Positions 17,855 to 26,645 are shown, counted from the first letter of the stretch. The stretch is DNA of 64,000 bases from JAAXHH01 sp965248395 (GCA_965248395.1 OZ252103.1:3224001-3288000); one strand, 5' to 3'. Translations and numbers: made by a program. The notes: generated from the letters alone by a model not told the origin.

Positions 17855-18043
17855 GGATATCTCCTCGGTGGACTTGTCCACACGGCCGGAATCCCGTCGC
17901 TTACCCTGATTCTACCAACCGACCGCAAAGCCGATTCGGTGGGCGGGCGGAATCCATCTAAAACATCAGTCGAAATCGAAACTGAATTCTCGTACCCGAG
18001 TAAGGATTTAGAAGTCGACCTGGGGAAAGTGCCTTCGAGACGA

Positions 18044-18604
18044 CTAATTTCCGGCCAGACCCAGCGCTTCGGCTTCCTGCTGCATGGCCTCGATGACATT
18101 GGCGATATGATCGCCCTGTTCCAGTCCAAGGCTTTCGGCTCCTTCGACGATGTCCTCGCGGGACACGGCACGGGCGAAGGCCACCGCCTTCATCTTCTTC
18201 CGGACGGAACTGACTTTCACCTCTCGCACGCTGCCGGAGGGGCGCACGAGCGCGACGGCGGTGATAAAGCCCACGAGTTCGTCCACGGCGAAGAGCGTCT
18301 TGTCCATCGGGCTGCGTCGTTCGAGGCCCAGGTAGGTGGCGTGTGACTTGATGGCGTAAATTACGTCATCGGGATATCCCTTATCCTCCAGGATTTTCGC
18401 CCCGCGCATCGGGTGGTCCTTCGGATCCGGCGTGGCCTCGTAGTCGAAATCATGCAGCAGGCCCACGATGCCCCATTTCTCCTCGTCCTCACCGTTTTTC
18501 CTGGCGTAGTACCGCATTGCGGCTTCTACGCCCAGGGCGTGTTTCCTCAGGCTGTCCGTCTTCGTATGTTCGTGCAGCAATTCCAGCGCGTCTTCGCGAT
18601 TCAA
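18044..18604 (-). CDS. HD-domain (HDIG-type) phosphohydrolase
   Basis: The 186-residue protein has an HD domain: first ligand region RKHALGVEAAMRYYA, then GLLHDFDYE (the HD pair, residues about 49-56), then HPMRGAKIL and SHATYLGL for further metal ligands. This matches the HDIG-type hydrolases annotated as phosphohydrolases in diverse bacteria. Substrate unknown. The likely start is TTG at 18604, since GGAGGGAATCGCT lies just before it. No operon partner is clear; a repeat-rich gap of 138 bp separates it from the PIG-L gene. Confidence 0.85.
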   Translation of the reverse strand: MNREDALELLHEHTKTDSLRKHALGVEAAMRYYARKNGEDEEKWGIVGLLHDFDYEATPDPKDHPMRGAKILEDKGYPDDVIYAIKSHATYLGLERRSPMDKTLFAVDELVGFITAVALVRPSGSVREVKVSSVRKKMKAVAFARAVSREDIVEGAESLGLEQGDHIANVIEAMQQEAEALGLAGN

Positions 18605-18713
18605 AGCGATTCCCTCCGAGATTGGCGGTCATGCGCTAGGCCGCCCTCTGGCGTGGTAAATTGTAGAAATGGATTGAGAATGAGTGAGTATGGAGCAAGG
18701 CGCCATGGCAGCC

Positions 18714-18762
18714 CTACCGTACCACGGCGTGGCTGCATGGGACTACCGTACCACGGCGCGGC
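18714..18762. repeat. Two 20-bp direct repeats, 29 bp apart, over the PIG-L stop codon
   Basis: CTACCGTACCACGGCG plus four bases occurs at 18714 and again at 18743 with one mismatch. The second copy includes the TAG stop of the PIG-L gene on the minus strand. Copy 1 is enclosed by GCAGCC/GGCTGC, and each copy contains a small CCGT/ACGG hairpin, so the region may also form a transcript-end structure. Confidence 0.75.
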
Positions 18763-20704
18763 CATAGTAGTAGGGGAGAGCCTGTGGGGACGGTCGATAC
18801 GACCAGGCCAGGCGGGCCTTGCCGATGTTGGCCCCCGGACCGGCATCGGCCTCGTCGCCGTCGTAGATCACCACGTTGAAACCGATGGTCTCTCCCGCGG
18901 CCGGCGCGGTGCCGCCGGGCATGTCGGACCAGGGAATGGCGGTCTCGATGACGTAACCGTAATCAGTGAACCTGGATGCCACCCGCATTCCCGGCGCTGT
19001 CTTTTCTATCACACCCTGTCTTGCGTCGGCGTCTCGGGCCGCCCTGGGATCCCGGCCCGCAGTGGTCCCGGGAAAGATGCCCACCTTGAAAACCGTCAAC
19101 GAATTATCGCTCTGGCCGGATGGATCGACGCAGATCTCCACGGCATCCGAACGCCAGTGGCCCTTAACGTCGTCCGGGGCGATATTGCAGACCACCACGT
19201 CGTCTCGGACGTCCACGGCGACGTACAGGTTCGTCTGGTCATAGGCGGTCCGCACCACAGCGCTTATGTCGTCATCACCGCCCGGAACGGAACCCGACCA
19301 GACGTGGGCCGACGAAATGGCATGGGCCTCGATCCCCTCCCAGTCGGATAGTTCGCCGTCTATCAGCAGGGGACTCGCCGCAGGAACGAGATCCATTACC
19401 GGTAACACATCGATCATGCCGGTCTCAACCACGGCCTGCCCCGCCGATGTGGTGGACAGCTTGACCGGGTAGCTGCCCTGCTCCAGGTGATCCGGGACGC
19501 GGACGGTAAAGGGAACGGTCTGCTTACCGCGGCCGGGTACCTCGTAATCCGCCTCAAGTGGCCGGTCCGTCCATCCTTCCGGAAGGTCGAGCTGCGTCTG
19601 ACCCGATGTGACCTGTTGCCGCGTGCTGGTTAGTTCCGCCTCCAGCGTACCGGTCATTCCCGCGCCGATGGACAGTGCAGCGGGCAACATGCCCGCGGCC
19701 CAGGCTACCTGGTGTTCTTCGGCCCATTGGCGAAACCGGACGATGTCCGAACGGGGTACCATGGCAATGGACAGGGGCTCCGTCGAAGGAGGCGGACCCA
19801 GGACGATATCGGGATTACGCGGTCCCTCGAGGCTCCCGAGGAGCGTGTTGAGCCCGGCCGGCGACGGCGGCACCAGCGTCCTGACCAGCAGGAAAGACTC
19901 CGCCCGGGCCTGGCGCGGCGGCACCGTGGCGTTCCGATCGAAGCCCTGCGAGCGGAAATTGCGCAAGGCCAGGGATTTGACTTCCGCGTAGCTCATGAAC
20001 CGGCTGGGCGATATGTCCCCCGTTGGAATGGAAACTGCGCCGGAACGCCGGGTATTGTAGTAGAGTTTCACAGGCTGCCAGGTCCGCAGGAACTCCTCGC
20101 TGATCTGTTCTGGAAACCGTTCGGGATCGGCAGCGGCCGTAAAAGCCTCCGTTGCCAGCCTCGCCGCCGCCTGGTGCATGCCGTGGGTACCCGGCCCGGG
20201 CCACATGGTCACGATGACTTCAGGCCGGAGCAGGCGTACCAGGCGCACGAGCCGGTTCAACGTATCCTGGTGGCCCCATACGTCGAACACGGCCTTGTCG
20301 CTGAGCGTGTAAAAGAAATCGGTCTTGTCCAGGAAGTAAACCAGGTCCACCCCGTATTCTGCCGCGGAGCGCCGTATCTCGGCCTCGCGGAGAATGCCCA
20401 GCGAGGGACCGAGTTCCCGGCCGATGCCGTTGCCACCGCCCTCGCCCCGCGTTACAAGCACGATGGCCGCCCGGGCGCCGCCGTCGAGGACCTCCCTGGC
20501 GAAGGTGGCCGTGACGCCGCTTTCATCGTCGGGATGGGCGCCCACGTACAGCAGGTCTACTTTCAGCAGGTGGTCGGATTGCATCTGGTCTATGGCCTGT
20601 GCGGTGGCACTACCTGGAAGCAGTGCGGCACTTGTGGACAGCAGCAGGGGAAGAAGGAAGGCTATGATCCATCTTCCCGCATGTAAGCAGGAACTGCGTT
20701 TCAT
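18743..20704 (-). CDS. Secreted PIG-L family deacetylase with C-terminal CBM9-like domain
   Basis: The 653-residue exported protein starts with a signal peptide (RWIIAFLLPLLLSTSAALLPGSATAQA). The N-terminal half is a PIG-L/LmbE zinc hydrolase with HPDDE in LLYVGAHPDDESG and TMWPGPGTHGMHQAAA supplying another zinc His. The middle has a beta-sandwich linker (EVPGRGKQTVPFTV). The last ~190 residues resemble a family 9 carbohydrate-binding module (LIDGELSDWEGI, NLYVAVDVRDD, SDAVEICVDP). It likely deacetylates N-acetylated sugars outside the cytoplasm. Start 20704 is chosen for the signal peptide; the ribosome site is weak. A divergent promoter pair lies upstream. Confidence 0.85.
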   Translation of the reverse strand: MKRSSCLHAGRWIIAFLLPLLLSTSAALLPGSATAQAIDQMQSDHLLKVDLLYVGAHPDDESGVTATFAREVLDGGARAAIVLVTRGEGGGNGIGRELGPSLGILREAEIRRSAAEYGVDLVYFLDKTDFFYTLSDKAVFDVWGHQDTLNRLVRLVRLLRPEVIVTMWPGPGTHGMHQAAARLATEAFTAAADPERFPEQISEEFLRTWQPVKLYYNTRRSGAVSIPTGDISPSRFMSYAEVKSLALRNFRSQGFDRNATVPPRQARAESFLLVRTLVPPSPAGLNTLLGSLEGPRNPDIVLGPPPSTEPLSIAMVPRSDIVRFRQWAEEHQVAWAAGMLPAALSIGAGMTGTLEAELTSTRQQVTSGQTQLDLPEGWTDRPLEADYEVPGRGKQTVPFTVRVPDHLEQGSYPVKLSTTSAGQAVVETGMIDVLPVMDLVPAASPLLIDGELSDWEGIEAHAISSAHVWSGSVPGGDDDISAVVRTAYDQTNLYVAVDVRDDVVVCNIAPDDVKGHWRSDAVEICVDPSGQSDNSLTVFKVGIFPGTTAGRDPRAARDADARQGVIEKTAPGMRVASRFTDYGYVIETAIPWSDMPGGTAPAAGETIGFNVVIYDGDEADAGPGANIGKARLAWSYRPSPQALPYYYGRAVVR

Positions 20705-20808
20705 TTCAAGTCGTTTTGAAGAGAAAGGAATGGATCCAAAGCTGGCGTGATCTGACCTCTGAAAACGTAGCTGGAGATCCACAATTCGACCAACTTCTCA
20801 ATAAGATC

Positions 20809-20837
20809 AGATAAACCTGATTTCGCGTTTCTGTCAA
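20809..20837 (-). promoter_or_regulatory. Leftward promoter of the PIG-L/CBM9 gene
   Basis: On the minus strand, TTGACA (20837-20832), a 17-bp spacer, TTATCT (20814-20809). It lies about 105 bp before the chosen start of the PIG-L gene, and back to back with the rightward promoter at 20867. Confidence 0.6.
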
Positions 20838-20866
20838 GGGTTTTGGTGAACAGGAAATGTATCCGA

Positions 20867-20895
20867 TTGAAATCTGATCTTTGTATATACATAAT
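20867..20895 (+). promoter_or_regulatory. Rightward promoter of the 2-hydroxyacid dehydrogenase gene
   Basis: TTGAAA (20867-20872), a 17-bp spacer, CATAAT (20890-20895), about 100 bp before the dehydrogenase ATG. AT-rich compared with flanking DNA. Confidence 0.55.
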
Positions 20896-20993
20896 TACCA
20901 CAATACAGGAGCCTTCTTGAATGCGCGCGAGGCCCGCTTTCAAAATAACAGGTTACAGCGCATTTCACACCGATCAGTTGAAAGGCGAATAAC

Positions 20994-22004
20994 ATGACCG
21001 ATCTGATCGTCGTTCATCCAGGTTTTGACGGAGTCTGGCCTTTTGCGGCCGACCAATTTCACACCCTGTGGCCCGAAGCAGACTTTATACGTCTGTCGGA
21101 CGGGGACGAGCGTCCGCTGGGCGAGGTCGTAGAGTATCCGGGCGAGGTGACGCGGTTGGCTACGCTGGGGATGTCGGTGACCCTTGACTGCCTTCAGCGT
21201 TTCAGTTTGTTGCGGGAAGCAACCTTCCAGGGAGCCTATGACCGGAAGCTGGGCGAGGGTTGCAGCGAGTACCTGGCCGAGGCCGGCGTTGCCATTTACG
21301 ATCATCCGAGCGAGGGATTCTGGTCGCAGACCGTGGCGGAATTCGGGTTGGCGCTGACGCTGTGCGGACTGAGGCGCATACCCCAATTGCACCGGGAGAT
21401 CATCCAAAGCCAGGCGCCCTGGGACTACGAGCCGCCCGATGGCCGGGGCCGGCCCGGGGCGCGGGGACACCAGTTCGGCGACGACCCTGCCTTTACCAGC
21501 GGCACGCTGTGCGGCAAGCGGGTACGGATCGTGGGAGCCGGCAATATCGCCAGCCGGTACGCCAGCTTCGCGTCCATGCTGGGCGCAGACGTGGCGGCAT
21601 GGGATCCGTACGCCGCCGAGCCGGGCTTTCACCGGGCCGGATCGCGCCGCGTCTACCACCTGGATCAACTTGTCGCGGACGCCGAAGTATTCGCGCCCAT
21701 GGTACCACTCACGGAATCGACGCGCGGCCTGGTGGAGGCGGGACATATTGACGCGTTGCCCAGGGGTTGCCTGGTGGTACTGGTGACCCGGGCCAAGATC
21801 TGCGACACCGATGCGATCCGGCGGCGCGTGATGGCCGACGAACTGAGCCTGGCGGCGGATGTATGGGACCTGGAACCCCTGCCCCTGGACGATCCGCTGC
21901 TCGGGCGCCACAACGTGGTGCATACACCGCACAACGCCGGACGCACGATCGACGCGAACAAGGCTTGGGCAGAGAAACTGGCCGTGCAGTTCAAGCCGCG
22001 GTAA
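20994..22004 (+). CDS. D-isomer-specific 2-hydroxyacid dehydrogenase family protein
   Basis: The 336-residue NAD(P)-dependent oxidoreductase has the Rossmann motif RIVGAGNIASRYASFASMLGADVAAWDP in its second domain. The catalytic set is placed as in the family: Arg in VLVTRAKICD, Glu in WDLEPLPLDDPLL, and His in HTPHNAGRT. The substrate-binding half contains the DHPSEGFWSQTVAEFGLAL helix. The substrate is not predictable; close relatives in Planctomycetes and Latescibacteria-like genomes are annotated only to family level. It stands alone on the plus strand with its own promoter. A tRNA pair on the opposite strand follows. Confidence 0.88.
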   Translation: MTDLIVVHPGFDGVWPFAADQFHTLWPEADFIRLSDGDERPLGEVVEYPGEVTRLATLGMSVTLDCLQRFSLLREATFQGAYDRKLGEGCSEYLAEAGVAIYDHPSEGFWSQTVAEFGLALTLCGLRRIPQLHREIIQSQAPWDYEPPDGRGRPGARGHQFGDDPAFTSGTLCGKRVRIVGAGNIASRYASFASMLGADVAAWDPYAAEPGFHRAGSRRVYHLDQLVADAEVFAPMVPLTESTRGLVEAGHIDALPRGCLVVLVTRAKICDTDAIRRRVMADELSLAADVWDLEPLPLDDPLLGRHNVVHTPHNAGRTIDANKAWAEKLAVQFKPR

Positions 22005-22062
22005 GTACCTTGATATTGTATTCGTTGTAAAGGAAAGTATGGAGCTTGCTGGAAGGCGAGAA

Positions 22063-22134
22063 TAGCGGTACGGGGAATCGAACCCCGGTTTGATGGCTGA
22101 GAACCACCTGTCCTAACCACTAGACGATACCGCC
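22063..22134 (-). tRNA. tRNA-Glu (anticodon CTC)
   Basis: A 72-nt cloverleaf. The 7-bp acceptor stem GGCGGTA/TACCGCT has a G-U first pair and discriminator A. The D arm has GTCT...GGAC. The anticodon stem GGTGG/CCATC encloses loop TTCTCAG, giving CTC. The T arm CGGGG-TTCGATT-CCCCG is canonical. The 3' CCA is not encoded. Confidence 0.95.
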
Positions 22135-22248
22135 AAATTGCAACTGAAAATGTACTCCAAAAGCTAGCCGGAGTCAAGACTTCTGGCCTACATATTCGCA
22201 GGCCGTCTGCCATCCCGTCCGCCCTCGACGGCGCGGTAGAAAGGCGAA

Positions 22249-22319
22249 CTGGGGGGCAGGGATTCGAACCCCGATTCCATGGTCCAGAGCCATGTGTCCT
22301 ACCCTTGAACGACCCCCCA
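22249..22319 (-). tRNA. tRNA-Gln (anticodon CTG)
   Basis: A 71-nt cloverleaf with acceptor stem TGGGGGG/CCCCCCA (an unpaired-like T-A first pair, typical of tRNA-Gln) and discriminator G. The anticodon stem CATGG/CCATG encloses CTCTGGA, giving CTG. The T arm is CGGGG-TTCGAAT-CCCTG. CCA is not encoded. It precedes tRNA-Glu by 114 bp on the same strand and shares the promoter at 22368-22395. Confidence 0.95.
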
Positions 22320-22367
22320 TCGAGATTGACGGATAACCGCAGCCGGTGCTACTTAAACTTCGCGTAT

Positions 22368-22395
22368 ATTATAGGTATTTGGAACGAAAAATCAA
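22368..22395 (-). promoter_or_regulatory. Promoter of the tRNA-Gln/tRNA-Glu unit
   Basis: On the minus strand, TTGATT (22395-22390), a 16-bp spacer and a consensus TATAAT (22373-22368). Predicted transcription start is near 22360, about 40 bp before tRNA-Gln. The surrounding AT-richness supports it. Confidence 0.65.
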
Positions 22396-22475
22396 GTAAA
22401 ATCAGGCTGTGGAGACGCCTCCAGGAGACGTGCGATTTCCGGATCAAGGCTACCACAGTTTAGAAAATTCGTTCC

Positions 22476-23627
22476 TCAAACGCGCTCGTAGGGGTCGAAG
22501 AGACGCTCGTATTCTCTCAGGGCATAGCGGTCGGTCATCCCCGCGATGTAGTCGCAGACGGTCCGCTCGAGCGGCGCGTCCTCCGCTGGTCGGTGGTCGG
22601 TCGGGGGCAACTGTCGGGGGTCGGCCAGGTATTCGTTGAACAGGCTTTCCAAGAACCGGGTCGCCTTGCGGGACATGCGTATCAACCGGTAATGCCTGTA
22701 AAAGTTGTCATACAGATAGGTGCGAAGCTGGTTGTTCCTTACGGCCATTTCAGCACTGTAATCCACCACGGGGATGGCCAGTTTCCGCACTTCATCCGGT
22801 GATTTCACGTTGTGGCGTTCCAGGTTTTCATGGGTCGTCTGGACGACGTCGATGATCTGCTGGTTGATCAAGGCCCGGATGATCTGGTACAGTTGCCGCG
22901 TGGGGTCCAGGTGACGTGCCTTCTCCGCCTGCTCTTGAATCGCCCCGTCCCAGACATCCAGATCAGCCAGCTGGTCGAGACTCAGAATGCCGGCGCTGAT
23001 TCCATCGTCGAGGTCATGGGAATTATAGGCGATTTCGTCGGCGAGATTAGCGATCTGCGCTTCCACGGAGGCGAATTGGCCGGGTTGAAATTCGTTGGTA
23101 TCGAACCCGTGGGGTGCGTTGTGCTTGGCAATGCCTTCCCGCGTTTCCCACGTCAGATTGAGGCCCTGGAAGGAGGGATAGCGCCATTCCAGGTGATCGA
23201 TCACCCGCAGGCTCTGCTTGTTGTGCTGGAATCCGCCGTGATCCCGCATCAGGTGGTCGAGGGCCTCTTCTCCGCAGTGGCCGAAGGGAGGATGCCCCAG
23301 GTCGTGGGCCAGAGCGATGGCCGCGGCGAGATCCTGGTTGGCCCCCAGGTTCCGGGCGATCGTCTCCGATACGCCGGCCGTTTCCATGGTGTGCGTAAGG
23401 CGCGTCCTGTAGTGGTCTCCCTCGTGGTACACGAAGACCTGCGTCTTGTATTCCAGCCGCCGAAAGGACTTCGAATGGACGATACGGTCGCGGTCACGCT
23501 GAAAAGGCGTCCGCCACGGGGCCTCCTCCTCGGGGTGCCTGCGTCCCCGGCATGTGTGGCTCATCACTGCATAGGGCGCAAGGGTACGCTCCTCCAGGTC
23601 CTCCAGCCGGGCTCGGTCGACAATCAT
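22476..23627 (-). CDS. dgt: dGTP triphosphohydrolase-like HD protein
   Basis: The 383-residue deoxyguanosinetriphosphate triphosphohydrolase-family enzyme cleaves dNTPs to deoxynucleoside and triphosphate. Conserved blocks are RDRDRIVHSKSFRRLEYKTQVF, RTRLTHTMETAGVSETIAR (first His), ALAHDLGHPPFGHCGEEAL (HD pair) and NLADEIAYNSHDLDDG (final Asp). The length fits the shorter dgt type 2. GGAGCGCAATAA precedes the ATG. It is co-directional with the sulfatase gene upstream (17-bp gap) and lies before the tRNA pair, which has its own promoter. Confidence 0.95.
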   Translation of the reverse strand: MIVDRARLEDLEERTLAPYAVMSHTCRGRRHPEEEAPWRTPFQRDRDRIVHSKSFRRLEYKTQVFVYHEGDHYRTRLTHTMETAGVSETIARNLGANQDLAAAIALAHDLGHPPFGHCGEEALDHLMRDHGGFQHNKQSLRVIDHLEWRYPSFQGLNLTWETREGIAKHNAPHGFDTNEFQPGQFASVEAQIANLADEIAYNSHDLDDGISAGILSLDQLADLDVWDGAIQEQAEKARHLDPTRQLYQIIRALINQQIIDVVQTTHENLERHNVKSPDEVRKLAIPVVDYSAEMAVRNNQLRTYLYDNFYRHYRLIRMSRKATRFLESLFNEYLADPRQLPPTDHRPAEDAPLERTVCDYIAGMTDRYALREYERLFDPYERV

Positions 23628-23644
23628 TTATTGCGCTCCGATTT

Positions 23645-25036
23645 TCAGGTTCCGGCGATCAGGGCGCCACCCAGGTCGATGTCCTGGACCATGGTGGCGT
23701 TGAAGGCCGCCTCGACCAGCCGGTGCTTCACTTCACAACAGTCGGGATCGTGCCACATATTCTCGAATTCCCACGGGTCGGTGTCCAGGTCGTACAATTC
23801 GCCCTTGTCGTGGGTGTGGTACACCACCAGCTTGTAGCGCTCGTCCCGGTACATCGTGGCGTAGGACAGCGGTTTTGCGGCGACGGCGTCGTAGTACTCG
23901 GAACGGACGAAGGAGCGGTGGTAGCCGGGATCCGATTCGCCTGTCAAAATGGGTAGCAGGCTGCGGCCCTGGAACGCGTCGGGTAGATCCACGCCGCCCA
24001 GGTCCAGCATGGTCGCCGACATGTCGACCAGTTCGACCAGCGCGTCGCTTCTGCGGTCCGCTTCCATGTACCCGGGATGGGAGAAGATCAGGGGCACTCG
24101 CACCAGGCCCTCGTAAAACCGGCAACCCTTCCACAACAGTCCGTGGTCACCCAGGCATTCGCCGTGATCACTCGTGAAGATGATCACGGTGTTATCCCGC
24201 TGTCCCGTACGTTCGATTTCACGCAGGATCCGTGCGAATTGGTCGTCGATCTGCCGGATCATGGCATAGTAAAGCGCCTGCTGCTTACGGCCGTCAAAGG
24301 AATCGGGATGTCGCGATTCGGACTGGAAGAAAACCCCCCGCAGTTCATCCTGCTGGGCCAGGTCACTTTCGCGGAAATGGGGACCGGGCATATCGGCCGG
24401 ATCGAACATATCGGCGTAGACGCGGGGCGGGATCAACGGCTCGTGGGGGCTGTAGGGATTGAGGGTCAGCATCCAGGGTGTATCGCCGTCCCTGGTCTGG
24501 TTGATGAACTCGAGGGCGCACTCGGTCACCCAGGTGGTCTGGTGGAGTTCCGGCGGAATCCGGTCTTCGCTGGCGCGCAGGGCGTCCAGGTCGCCTCCCC
24601 GGTCGCGTACCCAGTCCCCGTAATCATGTCCCTCCGGCCAGTCGTTCCGGGGCGCGTGGCTGAAGCGCCAGTAACGATAGCCGTCGTCCATGCGGGGTTC
24701 CGTGCGTTTCCCCGCGCTTTGCAGGTGAAACTTGCCCGCCAGGCCGCAGTCGTATCCGCTGTCCGCCAGCAGTTTGGAAATCAGGGGAGGCGGATTCACA
24801 AACGATCCGTTGCCGTTGCGGCAGTTGTGAATCCGCCCGGGGTACATGCCGGTCATGAAACTCGACCGGCTGGGTGTGCAAATCGGACTCTGGCAGTAGG
24901 CCCGCGTGAAAGCGACCCCATCCCGCACCAGGCCGTCCAGCGCGGGTGTGCTCACGTGGGGGTTGCCGAGAGCGCCTATGGTGTCGAACCGCTGCTGATC
25001 CGTGCAGTACCAGAAGATGTTGGGGCGTCTGGGCAT
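23645..25036 (-). CDS. Sulfatase (type I, formylglycine-dependent)
   Basis: The 463-residue arylsulfatase-fold enzyme has the C-x-P-S-R signature as SPICTPSRSSFMTG (C53), the cysteine converted to formylglycine by an FGE enzyme not present here. Calcium/active-site residues appear in CTDQQRFDTIG (D13) and in IIFTSDHGECLGDHGLLWKG. Overall it resembles choline-sulfatase/heparan-type N-sulfatases acting on small or carbohydrate sulfate esters. No signal peptide is evident, so it is likely cytoplasmic. I use ATG at 25036 rather than the GTG four codons earlier. Confidence 0.9.
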   Translation of the reverse strand: MPRRPNIFWYCTDQQRFDTIGALGNPHVSTPALDGLVRDGVAFTRAYCQSPICTPSRSSFMTGMYPGRIHNCRNGNGSFVNPPPLISKLLADSGYDCGLAGKFHLQSAGKRTEPRMDDGYRYWRFSHAPRNDWPEGHDYGDWVRDRGGDLDALRASEDRIPPELHQTTWVTECALEFINQTRDGDTPWMLTLNPYSPHEPLIPPRVYADMFDPADMPGPHFRESDLAQQDELRGVFFQSESRHPDSFDGRKQQALYYAMIRQIDDQFARILREIERTGQRDNTVIIFTSDHGECLGDHGLLWKGCRFYEGLVRVPLIFSHPGYMEADRRSDALVELVDMSATMLDLGGVDLPDAFQGRSLLPILTGESDPGYHRSFVRSEYYDAVAAKPLSYATMYRDERYKLVVYHTHDKGELYDLDTDPWEFENMWHDPDCCEVKHRLVEAAFNATMVQDIDLGGALIAGT

Positions 25037-25060
25037 GTCAGGGTACACCCGCCGCCTTTT

Positions 25061-25594
25061 TTATTCGTCGGCGGGTTGCGTGGTGGCTTCCTCGCCGCCC
25101 ATGGATTCGTCCACGTCACCTTCGTCCATATCGCCTTCGCCTTCATCCATGTCTTCGCCCATGCCTTCACCCATATCGGGCGCTTCGGCGGCCATGATGT
25201 GCAGCATATCGCCCACGACGGCGCCTATGTCTGTAGCGGCGTTGCCCCCGTTGATGGCGATCTGAAGCGTGCCGGAATCCTCGTCCATCCGCGCGAGCCA
25301 GGCGCCTTCGGCCACGTCGCCGTAGTCCGTGACCATCGGCATGGCCATAGTCCATTCGTTATGGGTAACCGAAACCCATCCGTCCGTGGCGAAACCGGCT
25401 TCCATCAACTGGTCGCTGGTGAGGTTGGTGTTGATATTGGCGAATTCTTCGCTTATGCTTGCGACTTCGCCATTGATCATGGCGACGTCCATGGCCGCCT
25501 CTTCCATGGCTGGTTCTTCGGATCCGGAACCGCATCCAGCCAAGCCGAACAAGCCGACGAAACAGATCAACAGGTACGATGTAAATCGGGTCAT
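25061..25594 (-). CDS. Lipoprotein resembling the C-terminal barrel of SAM hydroxide adenosyltransferases
   Basis: The 177-residue lipoprotein has a signal peptide and lipobox LAGC (C21). Residues 42-58 (GEVASISEEFANINTNL) and 91-129 (YGDVAEGAWLARM, then GTLQIAINGGNAATDIG) follow the same order and spacing as the C-terminal domain of the DUF62 enzyme at 1062-1850 (GHVLHIDRYGNIITDI and LEIAVNGGSAADLLG). The catalytic N-terminal domain is absent. The tail is a low-complexity Met/Gly/Asp/Glu segment (GEGMGEDMDEGEGDMDEGD). AAAGGATCAAGATC precedes the ATG. Function unknown; a ligand-binding or structural periplasmic protein is possible. Confidence 0.75.
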   Translation of the reverse strand: MTRFTSYLLICFVGLFGLAGCGSGSEEPAMEEAAMDVAMINGEVASISEEFANINTNLTSDQLMEAGFATDGWVSVTHNEWTMAMPMVTDYGDVAEGAWLARMDEDSGTLQIAINGGNAATDIGAVVGDMLHIMAAEAPDMGEGMGEDMDEGEGDMDEGDVDESMGGEEATTQPADE

Positions 25595-25715
25595 GATCTT
25601 GATCCTTTCAAGTGGATTGCCGCCTTGCGCGTGACGTGTTGGTTAAATGTACTGATCTGTGTTTATATGTTTGGGTGAACCTGATTGTCGCGCAGTAAGT
25701 TACATACCTACTACA

Positions 25716-25744
25716 TTTATATTCCAATTCAAGCCTGTTTGCAA
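25716..25744 (-). promoter_or_regulatory. Promoter of the lipoprotein gene
   Basis: On the minus strand, TTGCAA (25744-25739), a 17-bp spacer, TATAAA (25721-25716), about 120 bp before the start codon in AT-rich DNA. The 247-bp gap around it holds no gene. Confidence 0.5.
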
Positions 25745-25841
25745 CATAAATCAACCGATCCCTATCGAGGCAATCCCGAATCGAGGTAAAATCGCAGTAT
25801 GGCTTTAAAACGCCATGCCTTCCAGACTTGCCCAGCGGGGA

Positions 25842-26645
25842 TCAGGCATTCCCTGGCTCTGCCGTTACGGCCAGCTCCGCCCACTGCCGGCGTCCCACTT
25901 CCTTGATCCGGCTGTCGTCCCACTTTTCCAGGAGCCGATAGGACGGGTGGTCCGGACGGTCCTGGCAGGGATTGTGGCGGGTGTTGTAGCAGCAGATAAG
26001 GCTCCACCTCGGATCGTCGCTGTCGTTGGGATCGGAACGATGGAGCACGTTCGCGTGAAAGAAAAGTGCGGTGCCGGGCGACATTTCGCAGTACACGTGG
26101 TCGAGGTGATTCATCGCGAGCTCCACCCGTTTCGGATCGGCGCCCACCTGCGTGCCGTATCGACCGTGCTCGACTCTTCCCAGGCGGTGCGATCCCCTGA
26201 TGACCTGGAGGCATCCGTTCCCCCTGTGGGCCCTGTCCACCGCGATGTAACAGCTGGCCATGTCGGGATACAGGGCCTGGTTGTGGTACCAGTAACCGTA
26301 GTCCTGGTGCCATTCCCACGCTCCGCCGACGCGGGGTTCCTTGACCATCATCTTGTAGTGGTACAGGTAGACCTCGTCGCCCATGAGCTTTTCCAGGGTA
26401 TCTACCATGCGGCGCCCGTGACAGATGGCGTTGTAAATATCCTCGCGATCCGTATCCGACGTCAGCCAGAGCTTGCTTTTGCGTCCTTCCGTATCCTCGG
26501 CGGAGCGGACGAGTGCGGCCTTCTCCTGGTCGGTCCGGCCCACGTTGAGCAGGAGATCCATCTCCTCCTCGTCGTACAGGCCTTCCACCATCAGGTAGCC
26601 GTCTTCCCGGAACTGTTTTTCATGTTCATCTGTAAGTTGGAACAT
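25842..26645 (-). CDS. Phytanoyl-CoA dioxygenase (PhyH) family oxygenase
   Basis: The 267-residue Fe(II)/2-oxoglutarate-dependent dioxygenase has metal ligands H113 and D115 in WEWHQDYGYWYHN and the distal His in FHANVLHRSDPNDSDDPRWSL, with Arg for 2-oxoglutarate close behind. CLQVIRGSHRLGRVEHG is the usual core strand. Related proteins hydroxylate small molecules such as ectoine; the substrate here is unknown. The start at 26645 has GTGGAGAACGCC upstream; the GTG four codons earlier is less suitable. No obvious partner. Confidence 0.92.
   Translation of the reverse strand: MFQLTDEHEKQFREDGYLMVEGLYDEEEMDLLLNVGRTDQEKAALVRSAEDTEGRKSKLWLTSDTDREDIYNAICHGRRMVDTLEKLMGDEVYLYHYKMMVKEPRVGGAWEWHQDYGYWYHNQALYPDMASCYIAVDRAHRGNGCLQVIRGSHRLGRVEHGRYGTQVGADPKRVELAMNHLDHVYCEMSPGTALFFHANVLHRSDPNDSDDPRWSLICCYNTRHNPCQDRPDHPSYRLLEKWDDSRIKEVGRRQWAELAVTAEPGNA

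Noticed and set aside
18743..20704. PIG-L gene as the missing BshB deacetylase of bacillithiol synthesis
   Set aside because: It has a signal peptide and a CBM9-like domain, whereas BshB is a small cytoplasmic enzyme.
24077..25678. Plus-strand open frame of about 530 codons opposite the sulfatase and lipoprotein genes
   Set aside because: It spans two clear genes on the other strand and their intergenic gap and shows no recognisable domain.
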